Below are positions 47,623-59,560 of a stretch of 64,000 nt of DNA, in pieces. The notes below the pieces were generated by a model. That model was not told the origin of the DNA. It was given only the letters and a program-made list of their open reading frames with translations, and did no database searches. The position numbers and the translations under genes were made by a program. This DNA is from Moniliophthora roreri (taxonomy: Eukaryota > Basidiomycota > Agaricomycetes > Agaricales > Marasmiaceae). Every line of letters begins with the position of its first letter. Position 1 is the first letter of the stretch. Location: positions 186,001-250,000 of the forward strand of contig LATX02000223.1 in assembly GCA_001466705.2 (NCBI GenBank), read 5' to 3'.

Positions 47623-47931
47623 CTAATTCTGATGAAGGGGATCACATGCGCATCTTATGCTACAATCGGTATCTGTAGATATCAATGAGTCAGTATTCAG
47701 AACGAGAGTACGTTGAGGACCTACCATAGTGATGCCACTTGCATTTCCCGGTCTTGGGGCAGACGTCAAAGCCACAGTCTATCATAAAGGTGTCAGACAA
47801 GCAAGTACGACAACAGGAAAGAGGAAATCTCACCAGCATTACAAACACCGCTTTCCCAGGGAGTGTACTTGTTGCATTTCTGGGCCGCCGACACTGAGCA
47901 CGAGCATAAGGGCAAAGATGTTAAGCTGCAT
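47623..47931 (-). pseudogene. Plectasin-like (CS-alpha-beta) fungal defensin gene with one-base frame break
   Basis: Three small exons on the minus strand: 47834-47931, 47725-47778 and 47623-47672, with GTGAGA...TAG and GTAGGT...CAG introns of 55 and 52 nt. Exon 1 begins with a secretion signal, MQLNIFALMLVLSV. About ten codons on, a second frame of the same exon carries the Cys-rich domain and runs in frame through both introns to TAG at 47623-47625. The domain starts CNKYTPWESGVC and continues CNADC. Its cysteines follow C-x10-C-x3-C-x10-C, then 12 residues, then C-x-C, with one additional Cys inside each of the two long loops. The first four spacings equal those of plectasin, and C-N-x(1-3)-P-W-[DE] after the first Cys is also shared; GKC fits a gamma-core GxC. 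Signal and domain differ by one base of phase, so as written the gene is shifted. The three exons sum to 202 nt. This is either a recent loss or a sequence error. Family members are secreted antibacterial peptides. Confidence 0.6.
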
Positions 47932-50900
47932 TTCGATAATTGCAAGAATCTCCGAGTGTCTGGGGTTTTTGCTTCGTTTTAATTTCAATCTGAAAGTGAA
48001 ACGTGCGTTTGCAGACAGAAGAGACGGTATCGGGGGCTGGAAGCACGGCGAGTGTCGGGTTTGCCTAATAGTAAGTCATCCGCTCTGGGTTCCTGGAAGT
48101 ACAACAAAGATGCGTCCATTGTGTGTTCAGGTTCAAGGTCTTATGTACTCCTTGCCATAGCGAAGAACTACGTTTGGAAACGGTCGGGGAATAGCGTGAA
48201 CTTCTAATACGTGATTACCGTCCCAAACCACCCGCTGCCATGAATGGTTATGAGCCGCCTGCTGGAATTGGCAGTGGTGGAGTTGAAGATGAACCAAAAG
48301 GTGAGTAGAAACATTGAGCGAACGTGCCTTGCTCGACAATGCAACCTCAACGCAAATTCCATCAAGTTTACGCCGCCGCTGACACGTTTTCTGGAGACCC
48401 TCTAGGTCATGGCTGTATCGCAGCGAGAGAAATGGATTCCTAAGAAGAAAAAATGCAACGTGCCTTCAGTTCAATATATTTTCATTGAGAGACACTGCCC
48501 AAGAGCCGCCTACCTGTTCCTTGAGAAACACTCCTCCTAATCCTCGCGCATCCCATCTTGCATTCTATGGCGAATTTCCGATCCGTGCTTTGAAGCGATT
48601 TAAGCTCCCACTGGATTCCTCGCGATTGAGAGCCAAACCTTTGGGAGATGGTGGAGGAAAGCGTTACCAATTTACCCACGACCAGTTTCTCTTTCCGCCC
48701 ACCGTCACGACATATATCACGCCCTGTCTTTTCAAGTCAACGTGCACCAAAACGACCTATCATGGGAGTTTCCATGAGTGTTTGTAGGCGTTCGACGTTC
48801 GATGCGGGCGTACGGATCAAGGATCACTACAAGAAGCCGACGCTACCACCTTTGGTTCGAGCAGTGGACGCGAATTTGGTCAAAGGCTCGTCATAGAGAG
48901 CTCCCCGTATATATCAAGTATTACGACCTGAAGCCGTTGCGGGGGAAGCTGAATGTCGCTACCGTGACTCGAACAGCAAACTAGAATATGGCACACCACC
49001 TTTGCACTCCTAACGTATTGGCTTCCCTGACGGTGCAAAAGAGTAGCCTAGAACTGAGCTCTGGACAACTTATGCTGAACGAAGTCAGGATTGTGCAGTT
49101 CATTTTTCTCTGTCTTCTGCAAGTTACGAGTCCGAGTTTACGAGGATTCGTCTGCTTCTGCCAATTTTTTTCTTAAATATACGGATGGTATAAGTCTTTA
49201 AGATGGGTGGGAATGTTGTGGGAATGTTGATTTCGTCGTTCGGCTTCGCCCTCATCGTCGTTAGCACTTGTTAGCCCTATCGGAAAGCTTCCGCAAAAAC
49301 CACAGACCCAGAAACGGACTCATAATCGCCGTCGGACCCTGATGGCCCACTGCGGCCGCAGCTGTACTTCATAGGTTGCAACAGGCTCGCTTCCTTCAAT
49401 ATCCTTGAATGTAGCATAATGCCTTGCAAACGGTATCAATTACGACGACGTTCCTCTGCATTATGATGTACTATGCGGCTCAGAAAGAGGGCCAGGAGGT
49501 GCCGCAAACGAACTGTATCCTTCGGAAATTTCTGCGATGGCACCCGTTAATATAAATTTTGCTTTTGGGTCAAGTTAAAAAACGCTAAGTTGCTCCAATG
49601 AGTCCCTTTCGTGCCACTGCTAACGATGTTTACAAAGGACATTTGATCACAATCGAGCTTGCGACTCTATTTCGGATGTCTTTTGTTTCTCTGTCGATGC
49701 GTGGCGAAGGCGTCTATCTATAGCTAGGCGTTCTCAACTCAGATCACTTTTCTGGCGTCAACGAGAAGATGGATGATCCTCTACAAGTAGTATTTGGGTT
49801 TAGGGGAAGGTTTGCTTTTAACTCCTCGACGAAGGATAAACGCTCAGATTTCAAGTCCGTCCAGGACAACACATTGCTAAGGCATCGCTTTGGATTTACG
49901 TGGCTTACGCCCTGTCTTGTCTGCAAATCAGCCTGGTGATAGAACCTCTCGGCGATGGCTATCATGAGGTATCCGGCGTCGTTCAAGGATAAATCGCCCA
50001 CCGTTCAAATCAAAAATTACCTAGTAAATATCATAATAAGAAAGTCACCAGAATCGCTGGAGGAAAGGGTGCATTCGGAGGATTCCCAGTTTCATGAGCT
50101 ATGGCGGCAGTAAGTGAGAAGGCGAGAGGTCAAGGATGTCGTGTGCATGAGCAACCAGCGAAGCTTTATCCAGGCAGCAACTCGCGACCACGCCTCATGG
50201 CCCGCCGACATCCATTCCCATGATGTATGTGGGTGGTTGCCGCCCCAAGTAAAGCGGGAACGTGAAGACATACATCAATGGTCTAGGAGGTGGACTGGCC
50301 ATGACTTGTGCACGAGTGGGAGATGGATCAGGTTTGTCGAATCTTCCGAGTCCTTGACGCTCTAAAACCCTATTGCCTGCAGGCCAACCTACTCATGAAA
50401 CTCTTAAAATACACGTCAGATATCTGATTCCAAGTTCCTTCCGTCGTGACGTGAACGACACACGTCTCCGGGTTTTAGATTCTTCAGGTTTTAGCAGGGA
50501 TTGTGGCCGATATTAATCGATGAATTAAGGTTTCTGATATGTCTCAACACTTGCTGGATGTGCCCCGCACTATAGGCCCATTGGGTGTTTCAGAAGTAAC
50601 GGGGTCAAGCGGTGTAAGCATGAACTTTGCTGACCGGTACACTAGTCCGATAGCCGGGTCTTTTTGACCTGTCTAACAGAACCTTTAAGGCAAGATCGGA
50701 AAGTGTGCTATCCTCCGATGGTGTATCTCCTAGCCACTACTTCAGGCCGTGTAAATTCAAGATTACTACCTGTAAGTAGCTCACAATGGCAAATGGTCGG
50801 CTTCATAGAATATCAAATCAGGAAAATGAGATTATTGCGTTTCTGAGAATGTTCTACGATCAGATGGATACGCAACTGGCAATCGGAGTAAGAATTACAA

Positions 50901-52078
50901 GTTGTTCTATTTGAAAACCAAGCTTCGAAAATGACACACAAGAAGCAGTTTGATTGAACTCCTATTGTACAAAATGGCAACGATACTCTCCTGTGTCCTT
51001 TAAGTCTGACCATGTTTGTCGGACTGGCGTCCTATTCCGACTCATGAGATTCAAATCTGGATAAACCAAGTCAAAACGGTGTTGCGGTGGGAGAGGGGTT
51101 CTTGGAAATATTTATCAGATGCCATTCGCTATCGTTCCATGCAATGGATCCAGAATCGATGAAAAAGATGGAATACTAACCTCTCATAGTCCTCCGACGG
51201 CGCACGAAAACTTGATTAACATCGATTCTTAGTGCGCCACCTTCGTTAGGAGACCTTGATGCAGGTCACGGTGCTGAGTCCTGACTCATGAAGTGCACCC
51301 CAGTGTTCCCAAGGCAAAATTCCAGCATATACCCAAACCGATGTTCTCGACGCCTCAGTGGCACCCAAGATCCGTGTGCTCAATCATTGCCAGAGCTCCT
51401 GATATCCATCCATGTCCGAGAGTACCACTGATACCATCTATCGGAAATCCAAGACTCACGCGTTATTCAGTGTTATGTTATTCTTGGACCTGAACTCTTG
51501 ATTTGACGTGAAGATAAGAACTATGTGGTGGCTTCGAGATCTCACTGGGCGTAACTACTCTCGCCAAGTACAGCGGAGTGTAGACTGCCAATGACAGAGG
51601 GAGATGTCCAGTAGATGGAGAAGAAACCAAGAATCAGTGACAGGTCTGACACCCAGGTCCACGCGCTACCTAGATGGCGTAGTTGGAGATCTCTAACATG
51701 TCTATCAGCGAGTGACTATTGTAAAATGGAGAAAAGAAGATGAGCGCACGGTCAAGGTACAACTTCGCAGTAAAAAGCAAGGGGAAGTGTGCAAGAGCTT
51801 GGATAGGCTTGGATAGTGCATTCTAATGGGTGTCGTGGTTCAAGTCCAAGCTTGCCGGTGCTCCGAGGTCAACGTGTCAAAGAAATGCATGTGATCGCGT
51901 GATTCTTCCCGAAATGGACACCCCTTGCTCGCCGTCACCGACGATCGCGACGACATTTCCTGTACCCTTTTACATTCTGGCCTCTGAAATTCCATAGCTT
52001 CTGTCGGAGAGTTTCTTTCCTCACAAGGGGCAGGATATAGCAGTCCTTGACGCCGTTCATAACGACGGCCCGCGAAGG
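47932..52078. other. Gene-poor region of about 4 kb
   Basis: No gene can be supported firmly. Noted: a minus-strand stretch near 48.07-48.34 kb with a plausible last intron and an ending RMTYY; a + strand frame at 48648-48896 with a basic, mitochondrial-presequence-like SRHISRPVFSSQRAPKRPIM; and a minus-strand frame at 49744-50001 containing LNDAGYLMIAIAERFYHQAD. None matches a family I know. The stretch from 50.4 to 52.0 kb shows nothing but short frames. It should include the promoter of the Rgp1-like gene near 52 kb. Confidence 0.4.
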
Positions 52079-55000
52079 ATGTCGGCTCTCGACGGCGACG
52101 ATTCTCCAATTCGAGTGCAAGTTACGCCATCTCAGACGGCGTACTTTGCAGGAGAGCCTTTCTCGGTAGTCATTACCTTCACGAATACTCGCTCAGCATC
52201 GGCACAACCTCCCGCAGGACCTTCTCGTGCAGGCCATAAGCGTAATGCGCACAGTATCAGCTCTGCACCAATTGCACTTCCTCCGACTTCGCCAGCTGGT
52301 CAGCCTAGAACGCCAACGACCGCAGTCAACGCATATGGCGGTGGTAGTGGTCAAGGGACGCAAGGCGGTAAGGGCAAGGAGGGAAGGGCGAAGATCGCAA
52401 GAAGAGGGCTTATTGGGAAGGATCTTGATCCAAAGGGGAAGGAAGAGCTGCCAGATTTAATTGAGCAAAGGAGAAAGAGGCTTTTGGCTAAGAGTCTTTC
52501 CCTGACCATCAGTCCTGGTGATTTGGAAGCAGAGATCGGCGCAGGAGTATTGCGGTCTGCTGGCCATGACCGGAACAAGTTCACATCGGAGGAGCAGTGT
52601 ATGTGCTCATTCACTTCTTCAGCGCATTTAACTGAGCAAGAATGCAGCACCATCATCACCGCTTTCACGTTCGGAGTCACTGTCGTTGGCTTCAAACCAT
52701 CCGCATGCGAGGAAGCGGAGTGTATTGGATGGCTCGGTGCCACTGTTCACTACGACTACGACACCTTCTACCCCGGCGAAGTCACCTCTTTCGGTATCCG
52801 TGTCAGCTCCAGCGGTCGCGTCTTCGATGCTGGGATCTTCAGGGGTGTCGTCCGAACCTACGACCGCAAAGTCCAATTCTAATCCACTACCACAGTCATC
52901 ATCAGCGTCGTCCTCAGTACCGCCGTCTCCCTCTACACCGACCGCAACGACTTCTGCTTCGACATCCACATTCTCTCTCGCGCTTGATCCTATCGAAGAA
53001 CGTAGTCCTTCGCCCTATTCACCATCACCGTCGTCGCCTTTTCCTCCTTCCCAGCCATCTCAATATGCCACTTACCCATATTCATATCCGTACCAATATC
53101 CTTCAGCACCAGGAACTCCCAATATGTCTATGGCAGCCATGCCTCCGCCAAGTATATCCATACAGTCGCCTTCTCCTCAGAAGCAGGAAAATGGGAGGCA
53201 CGACCGTTTATTAGGGCCGGATATTGGTCTAGGTCGTCCCCCGGACCGCGACAAGAAAGGCAAGCCGGAGCCACTGTTCAGCGCTAGTAACAGCTCGAGT
53301 AGCATTGCAAAGGGCAAAGGTAAAGAAAAAGAGCCTCTGAAACCCAATTCAGAAGTGATACTATATTCCTACGTTCAGCTTAAGGGCAGTGTAGTTATCA
53401 CACCTCTACCAGCTCCACCTGTTCCTCCATATTCCAATTCTCAATCTCTGCAGCCTCACCCTCACCAAAGTCCACAACCCCCGCCACCGCCGCTGCCGCC
53501 ACCTACTACCGCTCTTGCTCTCCTCAGAACGACTCTACTCCGAGGTTCAGTCTCTGCCATCGGTGGTGGAAGTATGGAAATTGGGTCGTCCCTTTCCTCC
53601 CTCTCCGGATCCATTTCCGCAGGTTCGATACCTGGGTCGTTAAGTTCACCTTCATTAGGGGGCATACCTCGACACCGCAGGTCACCTTCACTGGCTGGTT
53701 TAGTTCTCACTGGGTTTGGACTCGGTACTACCCCAGCGACACCAATTCAGGGCGAGTACTTGCCTAGTGAAGCACCGAAAGGTCCAACACCACTTGACGC
53801 GGTACCTCGACGCGGACAGACACATCGGCGAACGGCATCTGCACGACCAGCACCTCTAGGTGAACAAGACCAAGGGCGTGTACGTTCATCGTCTTCTGCA
53901 GGTCTCTGGACTTCCTTATGGGGTACTCCCGCAAAGGATGAAAATCCGACAAGTCCTACTCACGAGGAGGAAGGTAGTGGAGGGGATACAGTCTCGCCGC
54001 TTCAGACAATATCAAGGAACGGACTCCCAACAGGTAATCGCAGCAGAGCAATTTCAGCAGGTGCTGCGCCAACATCGACTTCTGGATGGCCAGCTTCGCA
54101 TCCTTATGGTCAACCACCTTTAACGCCGTCCTCGTCGTTTTCGAAATTGTTCGGATGGTCATCGACTTCGAGTTTGAACGCCCCTACGCCTTCTATTCCG
54201 ACGTCGAATTCTACGCCAGCGTCTGCATCGGTGTCAACTCCCCAACTCTCATCAGGTTCGGCTCCAACTTCGTGGTGGGACAAAGGTGGTAAGGAGGCTA
54301 GTGCTAGTGGTGGTTGGAGGTCTGTGATCGGATTCGATAGTAGAGGTTTGGTGGATAAAGAGGTGGATCCAGAAACGCCATTGCCGACATTCGAGGTTCA
54401 GCCAGCGATGTTGGGCGTGGATCTGACTCTTGGTCCTGGAGAAAGTCGGAGTTGTGAGTCTTACGAGGATTTATTGTTGCCAGAGATCTCACTCTTGATT
54501 CAGACAAGTATACCTTGTACTTACCGGATAACCTTCCGCCGACGTTTCGCGGACGACAAATCCGATTCTCGTATGAGCTTGTCGTGGGGACATGTCGTGC
54601 CGATGGTGGCAAGATTGGTAGTGGTAGTGGGAGTATAAGTAAGGTGATGAAGGTGCCGATTAGGGTGTATAATAACGTGTCTAGTGGGTATCCTGTTTTT
54701 AATCACTCCTATTATCATCGCTAATTTGGTGAATACAGTTGGCGGGCCCCCATCATCTTACGAACTGCTGTGGCCAGCTCTTTTGAGGGCAAAGCGGAGA
54801 CAAGGTAGCGCAAGAACGTATGGGAGGATAAGAGGGCATCGCAGAGGTGGTGTCAGTGCCGTTTCTAGAGGGAAACCGAGCGACGAGCATGAAGGAAAGG
54901 TCGAAGAGATTGACGGAGCGGTGAAAGGTCCGGAATCGTCTCCCAAGCCGAACACTGCGACGGGGGCAAGCGGAGTCGAGAGCACCGGGGAGGCAGAAGA

Positions 55001-56413
55001 CAAGCTGCATGATCTGAAGGAGTACGCGACAAAACTGCTTTCTGGAGTGCCGACGAAATCCTCGACTGGCCTTCTTGAAAAAGAGGAAGCGGAGAAAGGC
55101 TTGGGTGATAGGTCGACCTCAGGTTCGACTCCAGGAAGGATGGGAGTGTATCGGAAGTCAAGTTTAATTGTGGGCGATGATTGGGACGATGATGGCAGCG
55201 AGGATGAGGACGGAGAGGGCATAGGAAAGATTATTCGATGCGGTGAAGCGGTGGAAATTTTAACCAGGACACAGAAAAAAGGTACATCATTCAGCATAGT
55301 AGGTTGCTTTCCGGAGAGATCTGACTTTTGATGCATAGTCTCCTACGACGTACACAAGGATGATGTTAAAGTGGCCGTCTTCACTTTAGTGAAATCTGCG
55401 TTTCGACTTGGAGAGACAGTTCTTGGTGTAGTGGAGGTCAATGAGAGAAGTAGCAGATCGAGGGTGCTGCAGGTGTGTCGTGTTTGTATGTTCCTGTGAA
55501 CAAAACTGATACTAAGTTGCTGTTATAGCTCTCGGCACACCTAGAAACGCATGAAACTCTGCCTACGACGATCTCTAGTCTACCTCTCAATGCAACCTCG
55601 AAACAACAGCTGAAGCGCGTCCATGCGGAACATCACACCAACTTTGTGCTAGGATCTTTGCGAACCACATTCTCTTTGGATATTCCCAGTGATGCTACCC
55701 CAGCATTCCAAGTCCGAGTAGGTGAAGATGAAGTTGCGCCTCCTCATGTCATTGGTACTACTGTGCCTTTGACTGCGCCTGCCTCTGTCGCTAACTTCCC
55801 TACATCATCGCTTCTGCCGTCCACCATACCTACACCAGCATTATGGCCATGGCCTGAAACAGGGAAAGCTGGTGGTCTGGAGTGGAAAGTGAGACTGTGT
55901 CTCCTCGTTGCCATCGCCTCGGAAACGGCGGATACAGGAACAGAAGGTGTTCCATTCAAGACGTTAGTTCGGGATGGCATGAGAGGTGAATGGGCTTCCC
56001 CATGGACCGCACCTCTTGGAGCAGGTGTGATGCAGAAACCCAAGAGTAGCCGAACACCGATGAAAAGGGGAAACTCGAACTCCAGCATGGGCAGTCAGAA
56101 TCAAGGAATGGTGCGGTCTTGGGCCTCGTATCTTACATCCTCGATCCTTGGATCTGTGGAGGAGAGTTATCACAATGGTGACGAAGATCCCGAGGGATAC
56201 GAGGATACTCGGCGCGGAGAAGGTGACGAGGATGGGTACGATGGTATCAAACCTGATCCAATGGGCGGTGTGGGTTCCGGTGTCGACTATGCTGGAGGCA
56301 GGGAAGACGAGTGGGAAGAAGTAAAAATAGAGACTGTGGAATGCGAGGTGCCTATCAGGGTATGGCCTGGAAATACGGCGTTTAGACCGATGGACGTGGT
56401 CTTCGACGTTTAG
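52079..56413 (+). CDS. Rgp1-like subunit of a Ric1-Rgp1 Rab-GEF complex
   Basis: Golgi-associated partner of Ric1; the Ric1-Rgp1 complex activates the Rab6/Ypt6 GTPase. ATG 52079 opens an arrestin-like beta strand: IRVQVTPSQTAYFAGEPFSV then VITFTNTRSA. Two long low-complexity inserts (52.2-52.4 and 52.9-54.3 kb, Ser/Pro-rich, Gly/Thr-rich) interrupt the fold. Diagnostic blocks: EVILYSYVQLKGSVVI (53.36 kb), FEVQPAMLGVDLTLGPGESR (54.4 kb), then after an intron YTLYLPDNLPPTFRGRQIRF and SYELVVGTCRA (54.5-54.6 kb), KVMKVPIRVYNNV, and in the C-terminal part LSAHLETHETLPTTISSLPL, RVHAEHHTNFVLGSLRTTFS, LDIPSDATPAFQV (55.5-55.7 kb) and GLEWKVRLCLLVAI (55.88 kb). It ends with EVPIRVWPGNTAFRPMD and a stop at 56411-56413. 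Several introns of 50-60 nt (about 52.60-52.65, 52.88, 54.45, 54.67-54.74, 55.28-55.34, 55.47-55.53 kb) join the frames. The long disordered inserts are typical of basidiomycete homologues. Confidence 0.8.
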
Positions 56414-57108
56414 TCGGAACCGGCTGGAAGCATTAGAACGGACACTCCCTTGTATTTATGAGATGTGGACTGGGTATTTATGGACGGAATCACTGCGCGT
56501 CATGTATTGCTGTAATGTAGATACTATACTACTCCTGTCTGCGCGTATGCTACTCACAAATGCATGGATATCACACTTGGGTCGTTGCGCAAAACTGAGC
56601 CTAGACCCACCTCATGCGACGCGTGATACAGTCACCGGGTGGACGCCGATCTCTTCAACACCTTTCAACAGCACTGCTCCTTGACCATTTCTCAACCATC
56701 CCTTGTTCTCGTAAGCTCTGACCTGGTCCAACCGGGAATTGATCATGCTAGGAACTCATTTCGTGCGTGTATGAGACCCACAAATTCTGTCTATAAATTC
56801 AACTGACTTTTGTGGTTTAAACGCTCGGCCGCGGATACTTAGCTTCCTATATCAACGCAATTCAGATTGCTAGGTTGACGTTCGCGACCAGGTCCATCAG
56901 GTCTATACCGCTTACGCCATGGATCCTCCGGCTGACGCCACCCGTCATTCCGATAACAAACTTGCGCCATAGACAGCTGCTATTGAGTCACCTAACCTCC
57001 ACACATTTTCCAGTCCGTGCAAAAACCTCAATAATACTGTCCTTTTGGTTCGCCTCCCTCTGACGCCGTGTTCGCTTCACTAAGATTTCACCATAGGTAC
57101 CATTTTTA
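56414..57108. other. Intergenic region
   Basis: About 700 bases between two plus-strand genes; holds the Rgp1-like terminator and the F-box promoter. No gene is seen. Confidence 0.5.
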
Positions 57109-58377
57109 ATGACTTCATCTACCGGTTGCGGAGAATGCAGCAGACTCGGCGTTTGTCATTCACTATGCCCGTCAACACAATTTGTTGATATTTCTGCCCT
57201 TCCACACCTTTTATCCAGTGCTCAGCGCGATCTGGCAGCGTTTGACACTGAAATCGAACGAATCTCCCACATCCTCAGGAAGCTGGTTGAAGGCAGGACA
57301 GAAACGCAAAAATACATCGATGAGCTACAGATACGACTCTCCCCAGTATTTCGGCTGCCACTAGAACTCCTACAGGTCATTTTCACTGAGGCCTCCATTT
57401 TGGGGCCATGCACCGATATTTTGTCCAAAAATATATGTCCTCCACCAAAGTTCCTGGGGAATGGCGCTGGAATTGCACCATTCAACATTGCAGGCGTTTG
57501 TCGTCATTGGCGGGACATCGCTTTCGATATGCCACGCCTATGGTCCTCATTCTCCCTCTCTCTCGACTCCAAATCTGTTACCTCATCCGAAACATTGCAT
57601 AAGCTCGAGCTGCACCTGAAGCGTTCGCAAAATCTTCCCCTTGCATTGCGGATACACGGAAATTATTTCATACGTGTTATCACCTATGGCAATAAGGACG
57701 AGATCGGCCCCTTAACCTCCGTACTGGCCTCATCCGCGTTGCGATGGGCTAGCCTTGAAATTGCTTCACCCTCCATTCCGGAAGGCTGGGACTCCCATGT
57801 CGCTACCTTTTTCGACCTTCTTGACTCGGACACCGTTGGCCTGCCAACTTCCGATCTACACACAATTCACACATTAACGGTGAACGAACCTCCATACTTG
57901 ACCTCGAGGAAGCTCCAAACTTGTCGAGCTCTATTCGCCAACGTCACATCCCTGACAATATCACCGAGGCATAAGCTCCACCGAGTTTGGTGTACAGGAA
58001 TACTATACGCAATGCCGTTGCTCGAACATCTCGCTATCGAGCTGATTGGCGTCCCCGACGATGTCCTTGCCATCGGTTGCCTGACGCTACCAAAAGTCAA
58101 GTCGTTGAGCGTAGCTGTGAGGTTCCCGAGAGGCAATCCGCATGATGCATTGGCGGTCATCTTCGATGGATTCACGTTACCCAGTTTAACTTCACTCTCT
58201 ATCGAGTGTGAGCACGATCTCAAACCCGCGAATCAGTGGCCTGGACCGGAAGCTGTCGATTTCCTGGTTAGGTCCGGGTGCAATCTGCGGAGCTTGGAGT
58301 TGAAAAGGATTCGTATGTCTGAACAGGAATCGGAAGAGTTTTCAAAGGTTGCGAAGGTGTCGAGGAGTCGTGTATAG
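57109..58377 (+). CDS. F-box protein
   Basis: Intronless frame of 422 codons with the typical agaric F-box architecture. The N-terminus has a small Cys cluster (CGECSRLGVC). A coiled-coil helix AQRDLAAFDTEIERISHILR then KLVEGRTETQKYIDELQI follows, then the F-box: RLPLELLQVIFTEAS, a spacer, and FNIAGVCRHWRDIAFDMPRL with WSSFSLSLD, matching the SPVFRLPLELL...VCRHWR...P.LWSS pattern. The rest is repeat-like with LRR-type strands such as LHTIHTLTVNEPPYL, LFANVTSLTISP, MPLLEHLAIELIG, LTLPKVKSLSVAVR, LPSLTSLSIECEHD and LRSLELKRIRM. It ends VSRSRV, TAG at 58375-58377. F-box proteins recruit substrates to SCF ubiquitin ligases; mushrooms carry many copies and the target here is unknown. Nothing looks broken. 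Confidence 0.85.
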   Translation: MTSSTGCGECSRLGVCHSLCPSTQFVDISALPHLLSSAQRDLAAFDTEIERISHILRKLVEGRTETQKYIDELQIRLSPVFRLPLELLQVIFTEASILGPCTDILSKNICPPPKFLGNGAGIAPFNIAGVCRHWRDIAFDMPRLWSSFSLSLDSKSVTSSETLHKLELHLKRSQNLPLALRIHGNYFIRVITYGNKDEIGPLTSVLASSALRWASLEIASPSIPEGWDSHVATFFDLLDSDTVGLPTSDLHTIHTLTVNEPPYLTSRKLQTCRALFANVTSLTISPRHKLHRVWCTGILYAMPLLEHLAIELIGVPDDVLAIGCLTLPKVKSLSVAVRFPRGNPHDALAVIFDGFTLPSLTSLSIECEHDLKPANQWPGPEAVDFLVRSGCNLRSLELKRIRMSEQESEEFSKVAKVSRSRV

Positions 58378-58498
58378 TTAATCTGTGATCGTTATGTTTT
58401 CAGTGTCATTGTACTTGTATGCCTTAAAGATACTCATTGGTTCACGCTTTGTATTAGATAACGGATACCAGTTGCAATTTATTCAAATTCCCTGCCTA

Positions 58499-59560
58499 CT
58501 ACTTGAAGAGCTCCTCCAAGAGGGGAATATGGGATTCCGCAAACTGATACAATCTGACGTTTGGTATTTTCTCGAAGGACTGCTGTACGGACGAATTCCG
58601 GACGTCTTCGACGCCGTTGTGTAGCAATGTGGGCTGGGTGATTTCATGCAGGGAGTTGATGATCGACCCTTCTCGAGATTATCGCTAGTGACACTGTACA
58701 CAGACATCTCCGATGCCCATTCTATATGCGGCGTCTCATCAGTCTGTCCTACGGGTTAATACGCGATCACTTACAAAGCGTCGAATACCGCACAATCGAG
58801 GCTATTCTGCTCCAATGATGTGGAGAGTCCGGGTGAGAATGGATATATCTTGCCAGATGCGCCTCTTCATGGACTCGAGGTTGGCGTGATCGTATTCCGT
58901 GGGCATTAGTTTTGCCAGTCTCCTTACGGCATCTCAAAATATCTCCGAGATCATCCGGAAGCCTATATCCCAGCTCTCCATCCAGTGATCCATAGATGCA
59001 GGTGGATGCAGAAGCATTAGCGATAATGAGGTGTTTCAATCCTTCTGGTCTGCGTACTCAATCGCATGCATTCCGCCCCATGAGTACCCCAGAAAATCGA
59101 AGTTATCGTCTATCCCATTATCAGGCAAATGAGTCGAACGCCCATTGCCGAGTTGATCGTGGAGTATCACTGGGACGCGATGTGTGGCGGAGAGTCGAAG
59201 ATTAGGCAGTGTATAGTGATAGCTCAGTCCGAATCCGCGTGAAGTATAATTAGCGGTCTCTGGCTGGTTTGTGGTGTAGTCCGGCATTTTGAAAGAGAGC
59301 CGATACGTGTGTAGAATGTCTGAAGCGTCTCCTTGCCTAGGGTGAAGTTGATTATTCCAGTTTCGACTGATTCCATGTTCATAGATTGCGATAAGGATGA
59401 CTTGTATGGGTTCACGACCGTCAAGACTTCGCGGGCCCTTGTCATCTTCTCCAGGAATTTCGACATGATAAGCGTTCGCTTGAAGTATTTGACCCTCTGA
59501 ACTTTTCATCGCTTGACCGACGTTCGATTGGGATGGACCGATTGCGATCTTCGAAGCCAA
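58499..59560 (-). pseudogene. Proline-iminopeptidase/L-amino-acid-amidase-like alpha/beta hydrolase remnant
   Basis: Peptidase family S33 remnant. Recognisable blocks, N to C: SSEGQILQANAYHVEIPGE (59.5 kb); SRGFGLSYHYTLPNL (59.22 kb), where the family has HGGPG; THRVPVILHDQLGNGRST (59.15 kb); DDNFDFLGYSWGGMHAIEYA (59.07 kb), holding the nucleophile elbow GYSWGGM; LKHLIIANASAST (59.02 kb); and a C-terminal piece ITQPTLLHNGVEDVRNSSVQ then FEKIPNVRLYQFAESHIPLL (58.53-58.62 kb) with the Asp (VED) and His (ESHIPLL) positions. Breaks: the oxyanion HGGPG is SRGFG; about 25 residues normally found between LGNGRST and DFDFLG are missing; one base is lost between ADQK and GLKHL (59.04 kb), giving an early stop; and intervening frames shift. 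The strand ends at TAG 58499-58501. Neighbour of the F-box gene (convergent). Confidence 0.75.

Noticed and set aside
48648..48896. + strand frame with basic, mitochondrial-like start
   Set aside because: Only 82 codons, no family match and no upstream exon; mentioned under the gene-poor region instead.
49744..50001. Minus-strand frame considered as the end of a metallopeptidase (M35-like)
   Set aside because: No HExxH motif could be found upstream in any spliced frame.
54684..55331. Separate + strand gene within the Rgp1 region
   Set aside because: Its frame joins the preceding and following Rgp1 blocks through short introns, so it is one exon of that gene.
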